Shown piece by piece: positions 18,693 through 28,294 of a stretch of 42,790 bases of DNA (position 1 is the first letter of the stretch; every line of letters begins with the position of its first letter). Position numbers and translations under genes: made by a program. The stretch is taken from the NCBI GenBank assembly GCA_020057245.1, contig JAGVGD010000037.1:1-42790 (forward strand), in the 5' to 3' direction. Origin of the DNA: Thiobacillus sp. (GTDB lineage Bacteria > Pseudomonadota > Gammaproteobacteria > Burkholderiales > Thiobacillaceae). Below the pieces are notes generated by a model. That model saw nothing but the letters and a program-made list of their open reading frames with translations, was not told the DNA's origin and did not search any database.

Positions 18693-19889
18693 ATGCGCCT
18701 CGGCACCCCGCTCTCGCCTTCCGCCACCCGCGTCATGCTGCTGGGCGCAGGCGAACTCGGCAAGGAAGTCATCATCGCCCTGCAGCGCCTGGGCGTCGAA
18801 GTCATCGCCGTGGACCGCTACCCCAACGCCCCCGGCCATCAGGTCGCGCACCGCGCGCATGTGATCGACATGAGCGACGGCGCAGCCCTGCGTGCACTGA
18901 TCGAAAAGGAACAGCCGCATCTGGTGGTGCCGGAAATCGAGGCCATCGCCACCGAAACCCTGCTGGAAATCGAGGCGGCCGGGCTGGCCGAGGTGATCCC
19001 CACTGCGCGCGCCGCCAACCTGACCATGAACCGCGAAGGCATCCGCCGGCTGGCCGCCGAAACCTTGGGGCTGCCCACCTCGCCCTATGTGTTTGCCGAC
19101 AGCCTGACCGAGATGACCGCAGCGGCGGAAAAGCTGGGCTACCCGGTGATCGTCAAGCCGGTGATGTCGTCCTCCGGCAAGGGCCAGTCGCGGATAGACA
19201 ACGCCAGTCAGTTGCAGGCTGCGTGGGACTACGCGGCCAGCGGCGGACGGGTGGACAAGGGCCGGGTCATCGTCGAGGGCGTGATCGACTTCGATTACGA
19301 AATCACGCTGCTGACGGTGCGGGCGCTGAATCGCGCGGGACAGGTTGAAACGCATTTCTGCGCCCCCATCGGCCATGTGCAGGTGAAAGGCGATTACGTC
19401 GAGTCGTGGCAGCCGCAACCGATGTCGGCTGCTGCACTCAAACGCGCGCAGGAGATTGCCGCCGCCGTTACCGGCAATCTCGGCGGGCGCGGCCTGTTCG
19501 GCGTGGAACTGTTCGTCAAGGGCGACGTCGTATGGTTTTCCGAAGTCAGCCCGCGTCCGCACGACACCGGCATGGTGACCATGAGCACCCAGCGACAGAA
19601 CGAATTCGAGCTGCACGCGCGGGCCATTCTCGGCCTGCCTGTCGATGTGGCCTTGCGCGAACCCGGCGCTTCTGCGGTGATTTACGGTGGCATGGATGCG
19701 GTCGGCATTGCCTTCGACGGCGTGGCCGAGGCGCTCGCTGCGCCGGGTGTCGACATCCGGCTGTTCGGCAAGCCCGAAAGTTTCACCCGCCGCCGCATGG
19801 GGGTGGCGCTCGCTACCGCTGCCACGACCGATGCCGCGCGTGAGCGCGCCAAGGCCGCAGCCGCCGGTGTCAAACCGGTGAAACCCTGA
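18693..19889 (+). CDS. purT: Formate-dependent phosphoribosylglycinamide formyltransferase 2
   Basis: 398 aa ATP-grasp enzyme of de novo purine synthesis that makes formyl-GAR from formate, ATP and GAR. N-terminal nucleotide-binding segment [20 protein letters not shown] at 14-33. The ATP-grasp core carries [16 protein letters not shown] and the [27 protein letters not shown] metal/ATP segment (length and order as in E. coli PurT, 392 aa). AGGA precedes the ATG by 9 nt. It replaces or supplements folate-dependent PurN. The next gene begins 19 bp after its stop. Confidence 0.96.
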   Translation: MRLGTPLSPSATRVMLLGAGELGKEVIIALQRLGVEVIAVDRYPNAPGHQVAHRAHVIDMSDGAALRALIEKEQPHLVVPEIEAIATETLLEIEAAGLAEVIPTARAANLTMNREGIRRLAAETLGLPTSPYVFADSLTEMTAAAEKLGYPVIVKPVMSSSGKGQSRIDNASQLQAAWDYAASGGRVDKGRVIVEGVIDFDYEITLLTVRALNRAGQVETHFCAPIGHVQVKGDYVESWQPQPMSAAALKRAQEIAAAVTGNLGGRGLFGVELFVKGDVVWFSEVSPRPHDTGMVTMSTQRQNEFELHARAILGLPVDVALREPGASAVIYGGMDAVGIAFDGVAEALAAPGVDIRLFGKPESFTRRRMGVALATAATTDAARERAKAAAAGVKPVKP

Positions 19890-19908
19890 GCTTACTCAAA
19901 CTCGAATC

Positions 19909-20289
19909 ATGCAAACCCATTACGAACGCATCGGTGGCAGCGAGGTTATTCGTCGGCTGGTCGATCGCTTTTACGACCTGATGGACGAAGACCCGGACTA
20001 CTACGGCATCCGCAAGCTGCATCCGCAAGACCTCAGCGAATCGCGCAACAAGCTGGCGTGGTTCCTCAACGGCTGGATGGGCGGACCGCCGGATTATGTC
20101 GACCGCTTCGGCCATCCATTCCTGCGTCGCCGACACCTGCCGTTTGCGGTTGGCATGAACGAGCGCGACCAGTGGATGGGCTGCATGATCCGCGCCATGC
20201 AGGAGGTAGGGCTGGACGCTGCGATGCAGCAGGAACTGACTGATGCGTTTTTCCAGACCGCCGATTTCATGCGCAACCAGCCCGAATGA
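19909..20289 (+). CDS. glbO: Group II truncated haemoglobin
   Basis: 126 aa haem protein of the 2-over-2 globin type. The proximal His76 is in RRRHLPFAVG; the B10 Tyr is in RFYDLMDEDP (Tyr22); Trp89 (RDQWM) matches the G8 Trp that marks group II. Known members bind O2 and NO and have been linked to oxygen or nitrosative stress; the role here is not evident from context. Its stop overlaps the next start as ATGA. No Shine-Dalgarno sequence is visible before the ATG. The gene symbol follows the group II naming and is tentative. Confidence 0.93.
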   Translation: MQTHYERIGGSEVIRRLVDRFYDLMDEDPDYYGIRKLHPQDLSESRNKLAWFLNGWMGGPPDYVDRFGHPFLRRRHLPFAVGMNERDQWMGCMIRAMQEVGLDAAMQQELTDAFFQTADFMRNQPE

Positions 20290-21542
20290 GACGACTGTTC
20301 GCCTGGAGCATGCTGTTGGTTGTGCTGGCTGCATTGACCGTGCTGCCCTGGCTGATGCTGGACAATGCGCCGGCGATCGAGCCGCCGGCCGAGTTTCAGC
20401 GTACGGATCTGGCCGGGATCAAATCGCTGTTCCAGAAACACGATCCGCGCCGGCAGACGCCCGATATGCTGCACAGCATCCGGCTCGACGAAGCCGAACT
20501 CAATCGTGTGCTCAATTACGCAGTGAAACTGCCCCGCGTCAGCGGCATTGCCGCCGAACTCACGCCCGGGCTGGCCACGCTCACAGCCACCCTGACCGTA
20601 CCGGACAATCCGTTCGGCCGTTATCTGAACATCACGGCCGAAGTGGCGGAAGCGCCTGGCGGCATCCAGATCCAGAGCCTGCAACTGGGCAGCCTGCCCT
20701 TGCCGGGCGCCCTGGCCGACTGGGTCGCCCGTCTGTTCCACCGCCAGTTGTTACGGGATACAACCTATGCCGCAATGGCTGATGCGTTTTCCCGGGTGGA
20801 CTTTGCCGAAAATCAGGCCACGCTGGATTACCGCTGGCGCCCCGAATTGCTGACCCGGCTCGAACGCAAAAGCGTCGAGCTCCTGATCGCGCCGGAAGAC
20901 CAGGCGCGCATGCTGGTCTATGCCGAACAGTTGACCGGCTTGCTGAAGCCTTACCCGCCAGGCAGCAAGATTCCGCTGGTGCAGATTGTTTCGCCGCTGT
21001 TGCAATTCGCCCTGCAATCCGGCGGCGACCCGAAAATCGAGAATCGCGCCGCGCTGACCGCGCTGGCTGCCTATCTGGGCGGCGTCAGCCTGCCCAGGCT
21101 GCTCGCCGGCGACAGCCGCTCGATCTACCGTGCGCCGCCGGTCTTGCTGACCCTCTACGGCCGGCGCGATCTGGCCGAGCATTTCACCCTGTCTGCTGCG
21201 CTCAGCATCAACGGCGGCAGCCAGCTGGCCAATGCCATCGGCCTGATGAAGGAGGAGGAGGACGCGGGTAAGGGTTCCGGCTTCAGCTTCACCGATCTGG
21301 CTGCCGACCTCGCCGGGGTGCGGCTAGGCGAACGCGCCACCGGCGATACGGCTGCACGCGTCCGCCAGCAACTGGCCACTGCCCGCACGGATACCGACCT
21401 GCTGCCGGATATGCGCGACCTACCGGAATTCATGCCGCAGGCCGAATTCGACCGCCGCTTCGGCCCGGTCGGCAGCGCGCGCTATCAGGCCGTCATCGCG
21501 CGCATCGACGCCCGCCTCGATGCCCATCCACTGACGCAGTAA
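20286..21542 (+). CDS. Conserved hypothetical membrane-anchored protein, coupled to the truncated haemoglobin
   Basis: 418 aa. Residues 1-25 form a signal anchor (RRLFAWSMLLVVLAALTVLP) and the rest is predicted outside the cytosol, with many helices and no further membrane segment. No catalytic or metal-binding motif is recognised; there are very few Cys or His residues. The middle (about 70-130) has beta-rich LTPGLATLTATLTVPDNPFG and the C-terminal third resembles an alpha-helical repeat-poor domain. The 4-bp overlap with the globin gene implies linked expression. Function unknown. Confidence 0.85.
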   Translation: MRRLFAWSMLLVVLAALTVLPWLMLDNAPAIEPPAEFQRTDLAGIKSLFQKHDPRRQTPDMLHSIRLDEAELNRVLNYAVKLPRVSGIAAELTPGLATLTATLTVPDNPFGRYLNITAEVAEAPGGIQIQSLQLGSLPLPGALADWVARLFHRQLLRDTTYAAMADAFSRVDFAENQATLDYRWRPELLTRLERKSVELLIAPEDQARMLVYAEQLTGLLKPYPPGSKIPLVQIVSPLLQFALQSGGDPKIENRAALTALAAYLGGVSLPRLLAGDSRSIYRAPPVLLTLYGRRDLAEHFTLSAALSINGGSQLANAIGLMKEEEDAGKGSGFSFTDLAADLAGVRLGERATGDTAARVRQQLATARTDTDLLPDMRDLPEFMPQAEFDRRFGPVGSARYQAVIARIDARLDAHPLTQ

Positions 21543-21557
21543 GAAGTCAGACAAGCC

Positions 21558-21566
21558 TGCTATAAT
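21558..21566 (+). promoter_or_regulatory. Extended -10 promoter of typA
   Basis: TGCTATAAT is an exact extended -10 element (TGn plus TATAAT). It lies 16 bp after the stop of the previous gene and about 44 bp before the typA ATG. The -35 region is poor, as is usual with an extended -10. Confidence 0.65.
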
Positions 21567-21609
21567 GCCGGGTTTTCCGTAATCCGGCTGTCATCGGCTC
21601 CCTCACATC

Positions 21610-23436
21610 ATGTCCCGCAAACTCCGCAACATCGCCATCATCGCGCACGTCGACCATGGCAAAACCACGCTGGTCGACCAGCTCCTCAAGCAATCCGGCA
21701 CCTTCCGCGAGAACCAGGCCGTGGACGAGCGCGTGATGGACTCGAACGACCTGGAAAAGGAACGCGGCATCACCATTCTGGCGAAGAACACCGCCATTAC
21801 GTACGGTGAATACCACATCAACATCGTCGACACCCCGGGCCACGCCGACTTCGGCGGCGAAGTCGAGCGCGTGCTCGGCATGGTCGACGGCGTGGTGCTG
21901 CTGGTCGATGCGGTCGAAGGCCCGATGCCACAGACCCGCTTCGTGACCAAAAAAGCGCTGGCACTGGGCTTGAAGCCAATCGTCGTGATCAACAAGGTCG
22001 ACCGCCCTGGCTCGCGTCCGGACTGGGTTGTCGATCAAACCTTCGACCTGTTCGACAAACTGCACGCCACCGACGAGCAGCTCGATTTCCCGATCATCTA
22101 CGCTTCCGGCCTCAATGGCTGGGCCTGTCTTGATCTGAAGGATGCGCCCTCGCATGGCGGTTCGGCCGACAACATGACGACCCTGTTCGACACCGTGATC
22201 GCGCACGTCCCGACACCACCCGGCTCGCCCGACGCGCCGCTGCAACTGCAAATCGCCGCACTCGACTACTCGACCTACACCGGTCGCCTTGGCGTCGGCC
22301 GCGTGCTCAACGGCCGCATCAAACCCGGCATGCCAGTCGCGGTGATGAACCACGAAGAACAGGTTGCCACCGGGCGCATCAATCAGGTGATGGGCTTCCG
22401 CGGCCTGGATCGCGTGCTGGTGGAAGAAGCCGAAGCCGGCGACATCATCATCATTTCCGGACTCGATGACATCGGTATCGGCGTCACCATTTGCGACAAG
22501 GACAATCCGATTGGCCTGCCAGTACTCCCGGTCGACGAACCGACGCTCAACATGGACTTCATGGTCAACTCCTCGCCACTGGCCGGCACCGAGGGCAAGT
22601 TCGTCACCACCCGCCAGATCCGCGATCGTCTGGCCAAGGAACTGCTGGTCAACGTCGCGCTGCGCGTCGACGAAACCGGCGAGGCCGACATCTTCCGTGT
22701 CTCCGGCCGCGGCGAACTGCACCTCACCATCCTGCTGGAAAACATGCGCCGCGAAGGTTTCGAGATGGCTGTCGGCAAACCGCGCGTGGTGTACAAGGAA
22801 ATCAACGGCGAGAAATGCGAGCCGTACGAGAACCTCACCATCGATCTGGAAGACGACACCCAGGGCGCCGTGATGGAAGAAATCGGCCGCCGTCGCGGTG
22901 AGCTGACCAACATGGAATCGGACGGCAACGGCCGTACCCGCCTCGAATACCACATCCCGGCACGCGGCCTGATCGGCTTCCAGTCCGACTTCATGACCAT
23001 GACGCGCGGCACCGGCCTGATGAGCCACGTGTTCGACGACTACGGTCCGGTCAAAGCCGACCTGCCCGGCCGCCATAACGGCGTGCTGGTCAGCCAGGAC
23101 AACGGCGAGGCCGTGGCCTACGCGTTGTGGAAGCTGGAAGACCGCGGCCGCATGTTCGTTTCGCCCGGCGACAAGCTGTACGAAGGCATGATCATCGGCA
23201 TCCACAGCCGCGACAACGACCTGGTGGTCAACCCGATCAAGGGCAAACAGCTGACCAACGTGCGCTCCTCCGGCACCGACGAAGCCGTGCGCCTGACCAC
23301 GCCGATCAAACTGACGCTCGAATCTGCGGTGGAATTCATCGACGACGACGAACTGGTCGAAATCACGCCGAAGTCGATCCGCATCCGCAAGCGCTTCCTG
23401 CAGGAGCATGAGCGCAAGAAAGCCAATCGCGCTTAA
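21610..23436 (+). CDS. typA: Ribosome-associated translational GTPase TypA/BipA
   Basis: 608 aa, full length. G1 loop AHVDHGKTT at 12-20, the G2 region [12 protein letters not shown]3 [16 protein letters not shown] and G4 NKVD are all present, followed by the EF-G-like domains II, III and V and the TypA-specific C-terminal domain ([18 protein letters not shown], then the [20 protein letters not shown] type ending, here [18 protein letters not shown]). TypA assists ribosome assembly and stress growth at low temperature. It has its own extended -10 promoter and ends in a strong terminator. Confidence 0.97.
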   Translation: MSRKLRNIAIIAHVDHGKTTLVDQLLKQSGTFRENQAVDERVMDSNDLEKERGITILAKNTAITYGEYHINIVDTPGHADFGGEVERVLGMVDGVVLLVDAVEGPMPQTRFVTKKALALGLKPIVVINKVDRPGSRPDWVVDQTFDLFDKLHATDEQLDFPIIYASGLNGWACLDLKDAPSHGGSADNMTTLFDTVIAHVPTPPGSPDAPLQLQIAALDYSTYTGRLGVGRVLNGRIKPGMPVAVMNHEEQVATGRINQVMGFRGLDRVLVEEAEAGDIIIISGLDDIGIGVTICDKDNPIGLPVLPVDEPTLNMDFMVNSSPLAGTEGKFVTTRQIRDRLAKELLVNVALRVDETGEADIFRVSGRGELHLTILLENMRREGFEMAVGKPRVVYKEINGEKCEPYENLTIDLEDDTQGAVMEEIGRRRGELTNMESDGNGRTRLEYHIPARGLIGFQSDFMTMTRGTGLMSHVFDDYGPVKADLPGRHNGVLVSQDNGEAVAYALWKLEDRGRMFVSPGDKLYEGMIIGIHSRDNDLVVNPIKGKQLTNVRSSGTDEAVRLTTPIKLTLESAVEFIDDDELVEITPKSIRIRKRFLQEHERKKANRA

Positions 23437-23466
23437 AAACCTGCTGGCGCTTGCGCCTGCAGACCA

Positions 23467-23500
23467 AACAAAAAACCCGGCTGATGCCGGGTTTTTTGTT
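23467..23500. terminator. Bidirectional rho-independent terminator
   Basis: A perfect 15-bp stem, AACAAAAAACCCGGC with GCCGGGTTTTTTGTT, around a TGAT loop. The T-run on the plus strand ends typA, and the A-run serves the convergent gene whose stop codon touches the right arm. Confidence 0.93.
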
Positions 23501-24152
23501 AATCGCCACCGCAGCCCCCACCACCGCCGCCATCTCCGCCACAACTGCTGTCCGCACTCCCCGAGCCACAGCCAGAGCCGCAGCCCGAACCGCCAATATG
23601 ACTGGCGCAATACTTGTCGGAACCCGGCGTGCAGTGCGTGTCATAACGAAAGCCGTTGGGGATATTCAGCGCGCCATCCAGCGCAAACAAGCGCGGCAAA
23701 CGATCAGGCTGTTTGGGATTGATGTTTTCCAGCGCACACGCCAGGTTCCATGCACGCTGTATGCCCACCGTCGCCTGTGTCGGCGTGCTCATGGATTCGG
23801 CCGGCGTGTGGTGCAGGAAGCGGCCAAAGGCCTTGTCGCAGAAATCCTGATACACCCGCGTGTGCAAAATGAACGCGTGCCAGGCGTCGTCCGCCACCTG
23901 CGACGGCATCGAAACAAAACGGCCCCGCGCTTGTGCGCACAGGATGAAATAATCGCGCAAGCCATCAAATACACGCTGCTCCTGAGCCGAATCGAGATCG
24001 GGCCGCACATCGCGAAACTTCAGCCGCATCGACTGCGAAAACGGGTAGGCGCGGATCATCTCCAGCCGCTGCTGCTGCGCATGACTACGCCAAACACGCT
24101 GGACGACGATGCCCGCTGTCATCAGCAATAAAGTAAACAGAATCAGCTTCAT
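23499..24152 (-). CDS. GRDP-like protein with Gly/Cys-rich tail
   Basis: 217 aa from the ATG at 24152; GAGGAG lies 5 nt upstream. N-terminal anchor helix (KLILFTLLLMTAGIVV). The middle motif ADDAWHAFILHTRVYQDFC, followed by GRFLHHTP, matches the pattern of glycine-rich-domain-containing proteins (PF07173-like: D-x-x-WH-x-x-I, Y-x-x-FC, HxP). The last ~35 residues are almost only Gly, Cys, Ser and Asp (GGSGCGSGCGSG and GGGGGGCGGD). Cys-Gly tails of this kind occur in several poorly known membrane proteins. No function can be assigned. It is convergent with typA and divergent from rmuC. Confidence 0.85.
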   Translation of the reverse strand: MKLILFTLLLMTAGIVVQRVWRSHAQQQRLEMIRAYPFSQSMRLKFRDVRPDLDSAQEQRVFDGLRDYFILCAQARGRFVSMPSQVADDAWHAFILHTRVYQDFCDKAFGRFLHHTPAESMSTPTQATVGIQRAWNLACALENINPKQPDRLPRLFALDGALNIPNGFRYDTHCTPGSDKYCASHIGGSGCGSGCGSGSADSSCGGDGGGGGGCGGD

Positions 24153-24237
24153 CGGGACTCCTCGCCGGCTTTTCCAGAGGATATCAATAATCCCTTGCAG
24201 CGGCTGTCTGCACGCGCGAGCCCCCTGCCCTGCGCCG

Positions 24238-24243
24238 TATAAT
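24238..24243 (+). promoter_or_regulatory. TATAAT box 7 bp before the rmuC start codon
   Basis: A consensus -10 hexamer ends seven bases before the rmuC ATG at 24250, so transcription would start at or next to the A of the ATG. No -35 consensus and no Shine-Dalgarno sequence are visible. Confidence 0.5.
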
Positions 24244-24249
24244 CCGGCC

Positions 24250-25545
24250 ATGCCCATCGCCACACTTGCCCTGCTTGCCGGACTCATTCTGCTGATTGTG
24301 CTGGTCCTTGCGCTGCTCGGATTCCAGCGGCAGCAACAGCGCGTCCTGAACCAGTTGCCAGCCCTGCTCGCGCAGGACATGGAAACCCGCCATCGCGCCG
24401 TACTGACCGATCTGCACGGCGGGCTGTCGCAGCAATCCGACCGTATGCAAACCCAGTTGTCATCCCTGCAAGTAGCGCAGGCCGAGCGGCTGGCGGAAAC
24501 GCGTGAGACCGTCACCGGCCAGTTCGGGCAGTTCCAGACCGCGATGCTGGAAAAGCTGATCGAGCAAGGGCGCGCCGAGCAAAGCCTGTTGCAGGAAACC
24601 CTGAAAGGCATGACCGCGCACTTCAACGAACGGGTGCAACAGCTCTCGCAAACGGTCGATGGCCGCCTCAATGAAATCTCCGGCAAGGTGGCCGAGCGGC
24701 TCGACGAAGGCTTCAAGAAAACCAACGAAACCTTCACCTCGGTAATGTCGCGGCTGGCGGTGATCGACGAGGCGCAGAAAAAGATCGAGGGCCTGGCGAG
24801 CAACGTCGTCTCGCTGCAGGAAATACTCGGCGACAAGCGCTCGCGCGGTGCTTTCGGCGAAGTCCAGCTGGAAGCGCTGGTACGCAACAGTATGCCGCCC
24901 GACGCCTATGCCTTCCAGCACACGCTGAAAAGCGGCGTCCGTGCCGACTGCGTGCTGATCCTGCCGGAGCCGACCGGAACCGTGTGTGTCGACTCCAAGT
25001 TCCCGCTGGAAAACTACAGCCGCATGTTCGACGACAGCCTGGCACCGGCGGAACGCGACGGCGCGCGTCGGCAGTTCAAGATGGATGTGAAAAAACACGT
25101 CGACGACATCGCCGCCAAATATATCGTCGCCGGCGAAACCTCGGACGGCGCCGTGATGTTCCTGCCCGCCGAAGCAGTGTTCGCGGAAATCCACGCCTAC
25201 CATCCCGACCTGGTCGAGCACGCGCAGAAAAAGCGCGTCTGGCTGACCTCGCCCACCACGCTGATGGCGGTGCTGAACACCGCGCGCGCGGTCATCCGCG
25301 ATTCGGAAACCCGGCGCATGGCCCATGTCATCAAGGATGAACTGGGCAAGCTGGCGAAGGATTTCGCGCGCTTCGACGACCGCATGAAAAAACTCGCCTC
25401 GCACATCGATCAGGCCAGCAAGGATGTCGGCGAAGTGCGTATCTCCAGCGACAAGATCAGCAAGCGCTTCGCGCAGATCGAGCGGGTTGAACTCGACCAT
25501 CCCCCGGTGGGTATCGCTCTGCCGCACCCCGACAGCGACGAATGA
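24250..25545 (+). CDS. rmuC: DNA recombination protein RmuC
   Basis: 431 aa. N-terminal membrane helix (about 3-24), long coiled coil (about 30-190) and the RmuC nuclease-like domain: GDKRSRGAFGEVQLEALVRN, then VCVDSKFPLENYSRM and GAVMFLPAEAVFAEIHAYHP. RmuC limits inversions at short inverted repeats and is structurally related to PD-(D/E)xK nucleases; here D and K of VDSKFP are the expected catalytic pair. The ATG at 24250 removes an upstream extension with no family similarity. Its stop overlaps mtfA (ATGA). Confidence 0.95.
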   Translation: MPIATLALLAGLILLIVLVLALLGFQRQQQRVLNQLPALLAQDMETRHRAVLTDLHGGLSQQSDRMQTQLSSLQVAQAERLAETRETVTGQFGQFQTAMLEKLIEQGRAEQSLLQETLKGMTAHFNERVQQLSQTVDGRLNEISGKVAERLDEGFKKTNETFTSVMSRLAVIDEAQKKIEGLASNVVSLQEILGDKRSRGAFGEVQLEALVRNSMPPDAYAFQHTLKSGVRADCVLILPEPTGTVCVDSKFPLENYSRMFDDSLAPAERDGARRQFKMDVKKHVDDIAAKYIVAGETSDGAVMFLPAEAVFAEIHAYHPDLVEHAQKKRVWLTSPTTLMAVLNTARAVIRDSETRRMAHVIKDELGKLAKDFARFDDRMKKLASHIDQASKDVGEVRISSDKISKRFAQIERVELDHPPVGIALPHPDSDE

Positions 25546-26327
25546 ACTGGTTTGCCCGCTGGCGCCGCGCTCGCATCCTCAAGCGCCACCTGGTTCCACG
25601 CGCCGATTTCGAGACGGCCGTCGAGCAATTGCCGATTCTGCACGGATTGTCCGCAACCGAGCTGGATCAGCTGCACGAAACCGCCAGCCTGTTCCTCCAC
25701 GGCAAAAGTTTTGCGGCGGCGGGCGGCGCGGAAGTCGACGCCACCACTCAGCTCAAGATTGCCCTGCAGGCCTGCCTGCTGATCCTGCATCTGGACGAGG
25801 CCAGCTACCGGAGCTGGAATGAAATCATTCTCTATCCGGACGAGTTCCTGAGACTGCGCGAGGAAATCGACGACGCCGGCATCGTGCATCACTCGCGCGA
25901 CATCCTGGCCGGAGAATCCTGGCTTGGCGGCCCGCTGGTGCTGTCGATCGCCGACGTGGAAACCAGCGGGCAGGCCGACGGCGTCAATGTCGTACTGCAC
26001 GAATTCGCCCACAAACTCGACATGCTCAATGGCGACGCCAACGGCTTTCCGCCGCTGCATCGCGGCATGGATGCCGCAGCCTGGGCACACGATTTCAGTA
26101 CGGCCTATGCAGACCTGTGCGCGCGCATCGACGCGGGTGAAGACACCGAACTCGATCCCTATGCAGCCTCCGACCCGGCAGAGTTTTTTGCGGTGCTGAG
26201 CGAGGTGTTCTTCGAAACCCCCTCCCTGCTGCAGCAGGAGTACCCGGCGGTTTACCAGCACATGCGCCAGTTCTACCGCCAGCATCCGCTGGCACGCCTG
26301 GCTGACTGGAAAGGGCCTTCGACATGA
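25542..26327 (+). CDS. mtfA: Zinc-dependent peptidase MtfA
   Basis: 261 aa gluzincin-type cytosolic peptidase. HEFAH at 153-157 supplies two zinc ligands and the catalytic Glu; a Glu in DPAEFFAVLSEVFFE (about 214-225) is the likely third ligand. In E. coli MtfA binds the repressor Mlc and so affects glucose uptake; whether Mlc exists here is unknown. Overlaps rmuC by ATGA and the aminotransferase by ATGA, so the three genes look like one coupled unit. Confidence 0.93.
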   Translation: MNWFARWRRARILKRHLVPRADFETAVEQLPILHGLSATELDQLHETASLFLHGKSFAAAGGAEVDATTQLKIALQACLLILHLDEASYRSWNEIILYPDEFLRLREEIDDAGIVHHSRDILAGESWLGGPLVLSIADVETSGQADGVNVVLHEFAHKLDMLNGDANGFPPLHRGMDAAAWAHDFSTAYADLCARIDAGEDTELDPYAASDPAEFFAVLSEVFFETPSLLQQEYPAVYQHMRQFYRQHPLARLADWKGPST

Positions 26328-27478
26328 AAACGGCCGCCCGCATGGATGGCATTGCGCCCTTCCATGTCATGGACATTCTGGCGCGCGCGCAGACGCTGCA
26401 AGCCGCCGGGCGCGACATCATCCATCTGGAGATCGGCGAACCCGACTTTGCCACACCGCAGCCCGTCATCGAGGCCGGGATCGCCGCCTTGCGCGCAGGC
26501 CACACCCACTACACCGGCGCACTCGGCCTGCCTTCTCTGCGAGAAGCCATCGCCGGGTTTTATGCCACGCGCTGGCGGACAGCAGTCGCGCCGTCGCGCA
26601 TCCTCGTCACGCCCGGTGCATCCGGTGCGCTGTTGCTGGCGCTGGGACTGCTGGCCGGACCCGGCGACGAAGTGCTGATGGCCGATCCCGGCTATCCCTG
26701 CAACCGCCATTTCGCCCAGTTTTGCGATGCGCGCGCCATCCCCATCCCGGTCGATGCCGACAGCGGCTTTCAGCTCACGCTGCAGCACATCGAACGCCAC
26801 GCCACCCCCGCCACGCGCGCCGTGCTCATCGCCAGCCCGTCCAACCCCACCGGTACCGCCATTCCCGCAGCCGAACTTGCACGCATTCACGACTGGTGCG
26901 CCGCACAGGGCGTGGCCTTGATCGTGGATGAGATTTATCTGGCGCTGACTTACGACGGCGACGAACACAGTGCCGCCTGCTGGGACGATGTCTTTATCGT
27001 CAACAGCTTCTCGAAATACTTCCTGATGACAGGCTGGCGGCTGGGCTGGCTGGTGGCGCCCGCCTGGGCCATGGAAGGACTGGAAAGGCTGGCGCAAAAC
27101 CTGTTTCTGGCTGCTTCCACCCCGGCGCAACATGCTGCCCTGGCTGCATTCTCACGCGCCAGCCTCGACGAACTCGAAAGCCGCAAAGCCGAACTGCATG
27201 CGCGTCGCGATTATTTGATACCGGCATTGCGTGCACTCGGATTCGACATTCCGGTGCAGCCGCAAGGTGCATTTTATTTGTATGCAGACTGCCGGACTTT
27301 AACGAATGACAGCTTCGTTCTGGCCCAGACCCTGCTTGAGACAATCGGAGTGGCGACCACCCCGGGTCTGGACTTCGGCCAGCATCACGCGCAACGCTAT
27401 CTGCGGATTGCCTATACCCAGCCGCTTCCGCGTCTGCAAGAAGCCATCGCACGACTCGATGACTTCCTTGCTCGCTGA
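26324..27478 (+). CDS. PLP-dependent aminotransferase, class I/II
   Basis: 384 aa fold-type I enzyme. The Schiff-base lysine is Lys231 in NSFSKYFLMTGWRLGW. Other markers: DIIHLEIGEPDF near 31-42, the HYTG segment, PSNPTG, and VDEIYLALTYDG just before the lysine. The C-terminal RIAY segment contains the substrate carboxylate-binding Arg. The substrate cannot be told from sequence; aspartate/alanine-type or a biosynthetic enzyme is possible. It overlaps mtfA by 4 bp. The stop is directly tail to tail with the PEP-CTERM gene. Confidence 0.92.
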   Translation: MKTAARMDGIAPFHVMDILARAQTLQAAGRDIIHLEIGEPDFATPQPVIEAGIAALRAGHTHYTGALGLPSLREAIAGFYATRWRTAVAPSRILVTPGASGALLLALGLLAGPGDEVLMADPGYPCNRHFAQFCDARAIPIPVDADSGFQLTLQHIERHATPATRAVLIASPSNPTGTAIPAAELARIHDWCAAQGVALIVDEIYLALTYDGDEHSAACWDDVFIVNSFSKYFLMTGWRLGWLVAPAWAMEGLERLAQNLFLAASTPAQHAALAAFSRASLDELESRKAELHARRDYLIPALRALGFDIPVQPQGAFYLYADCRTLTNDSFVLAQTLLETIGVATTPGLDFGQHHAQRYLRIAYTQPLPRLQEAIARLDDFLAR

Positions 27479-28255
27479 TCAGCCGCGGCGGCGGCGCGCC
27501 AGTCCTAACATGCCCAGCAAACCCAGCGGCAGCAAGGCCAGCGTACCGGGCTCGGGCACATGCGCACCTGGAACCGGATCCACAATCAGCGAATCGTTGG
27601 CGCAATTCATCGTCCAGTGCGCATCGAAGGCCTCCCCGCTGCCCCAATACGAACCGAAAAGCGCAACAGGGATGCGCGCCTCATAGAAGTAATGCGTGTC
27701 GGCAGTGTATGTACCCATATTGGCTACGCCCGCCGTGCTGTATTCCACTTCGCCCAGCCCGAGCAGGGTGCCATTCAGAATGGAAGTCGGCCCCTCGTTT
27801 GCCGCCCCCCACAAACCAGCGCCCCATGTGCTGACCGCGTACAGGCCACCTGCAATTTTTCCATTGCTGCCTGTTGTTTCCAGGCCGAATTCATAACTGC
27901 CGTCCTGGCCGAAATCAATGCCGAAGTCGCCTGGCGCATAGTTGCCGCCGCTATTGGACGTGAGCGGACTGTGACCCGTCACCAGCGCCAAATACAGGTA
28001 GGTCGCGTCGTAATCGACATACAAGGCCTCGACATCGTAAGCCTGTCCCCCATAACCCGGGGACAGATACACCCCCCGGCCGCCGGTCTGGTCCTCAACC
28101 GTCCAGGCCTTGGCCAATGCGTGAGGCGTCCAGTCGGCTGCGTTGCCATTGCGCTGCAAGCCCCAGTCAGACAGATCGGCATCGATCGTATAAGCCGCGG
28201 CCGGCATCGCAAAGGCCATGGTGAAAACAGCGGAAGAAAAGGATAGCAAGCGCAT
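27479..28255 (-). CDS. PEP-CTERM sorting domain-containing protein
   Basis: 258 aa exported protein. Signal peptide MRLLSFSSAVFTMAFAMPAAA, then a beta-rich, Tyr/Gly/Asp-rich domain (YTIDADLSDW onwards; DYDATYLYLALVTG). It ends in VPEPGTLALLPLGLLGM plus an Arg-rich tail, the PEP-CTERM anchor recognised by exosortase. No exosortase gene is in the window. ATG at 28255 is preceded by AAGGG at 5 nt. The DxDxSDW opening and YLALVTGH segment resemble a family that carries carbohydrate-binding-like folds, but no ligand is predictable. Confidence 0.93.
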   Translation of the reverse strand: MRLLSFSSAVFTMAFAMPAAAYTIDADLSDWGLQRNGNAADWTPHALAKAWTVEDQTGGRGVYLSPGYGGQAYDVEALYVDYDATYLYLALVTGHSPLTSNSGGNYAPGDFGIDFGQDGSYEFGLETTGSNGKIAGGLYAVSTWGAGLWGAANEGPTSILNGTLLGLGEVEYSTAGVANMGTYTADTHYFYEARIPVALFGSYWGSGEAFDAHWTMNCANDSLIVDPVPGAHVPEPGTLALLPLGLLGMLGLARRRRG

Positions 28256-28294
28256 GACAGCCCTTTGAATCAATGTGATTAATGGGTTGAACTC

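Noticed and set aside
21547-23610. 687-codon open frame antisense to typA
   Set aside because: Opposite a full-length conserved GTPase gene and rich in H, Q and R of the kind produced by reverse reading.
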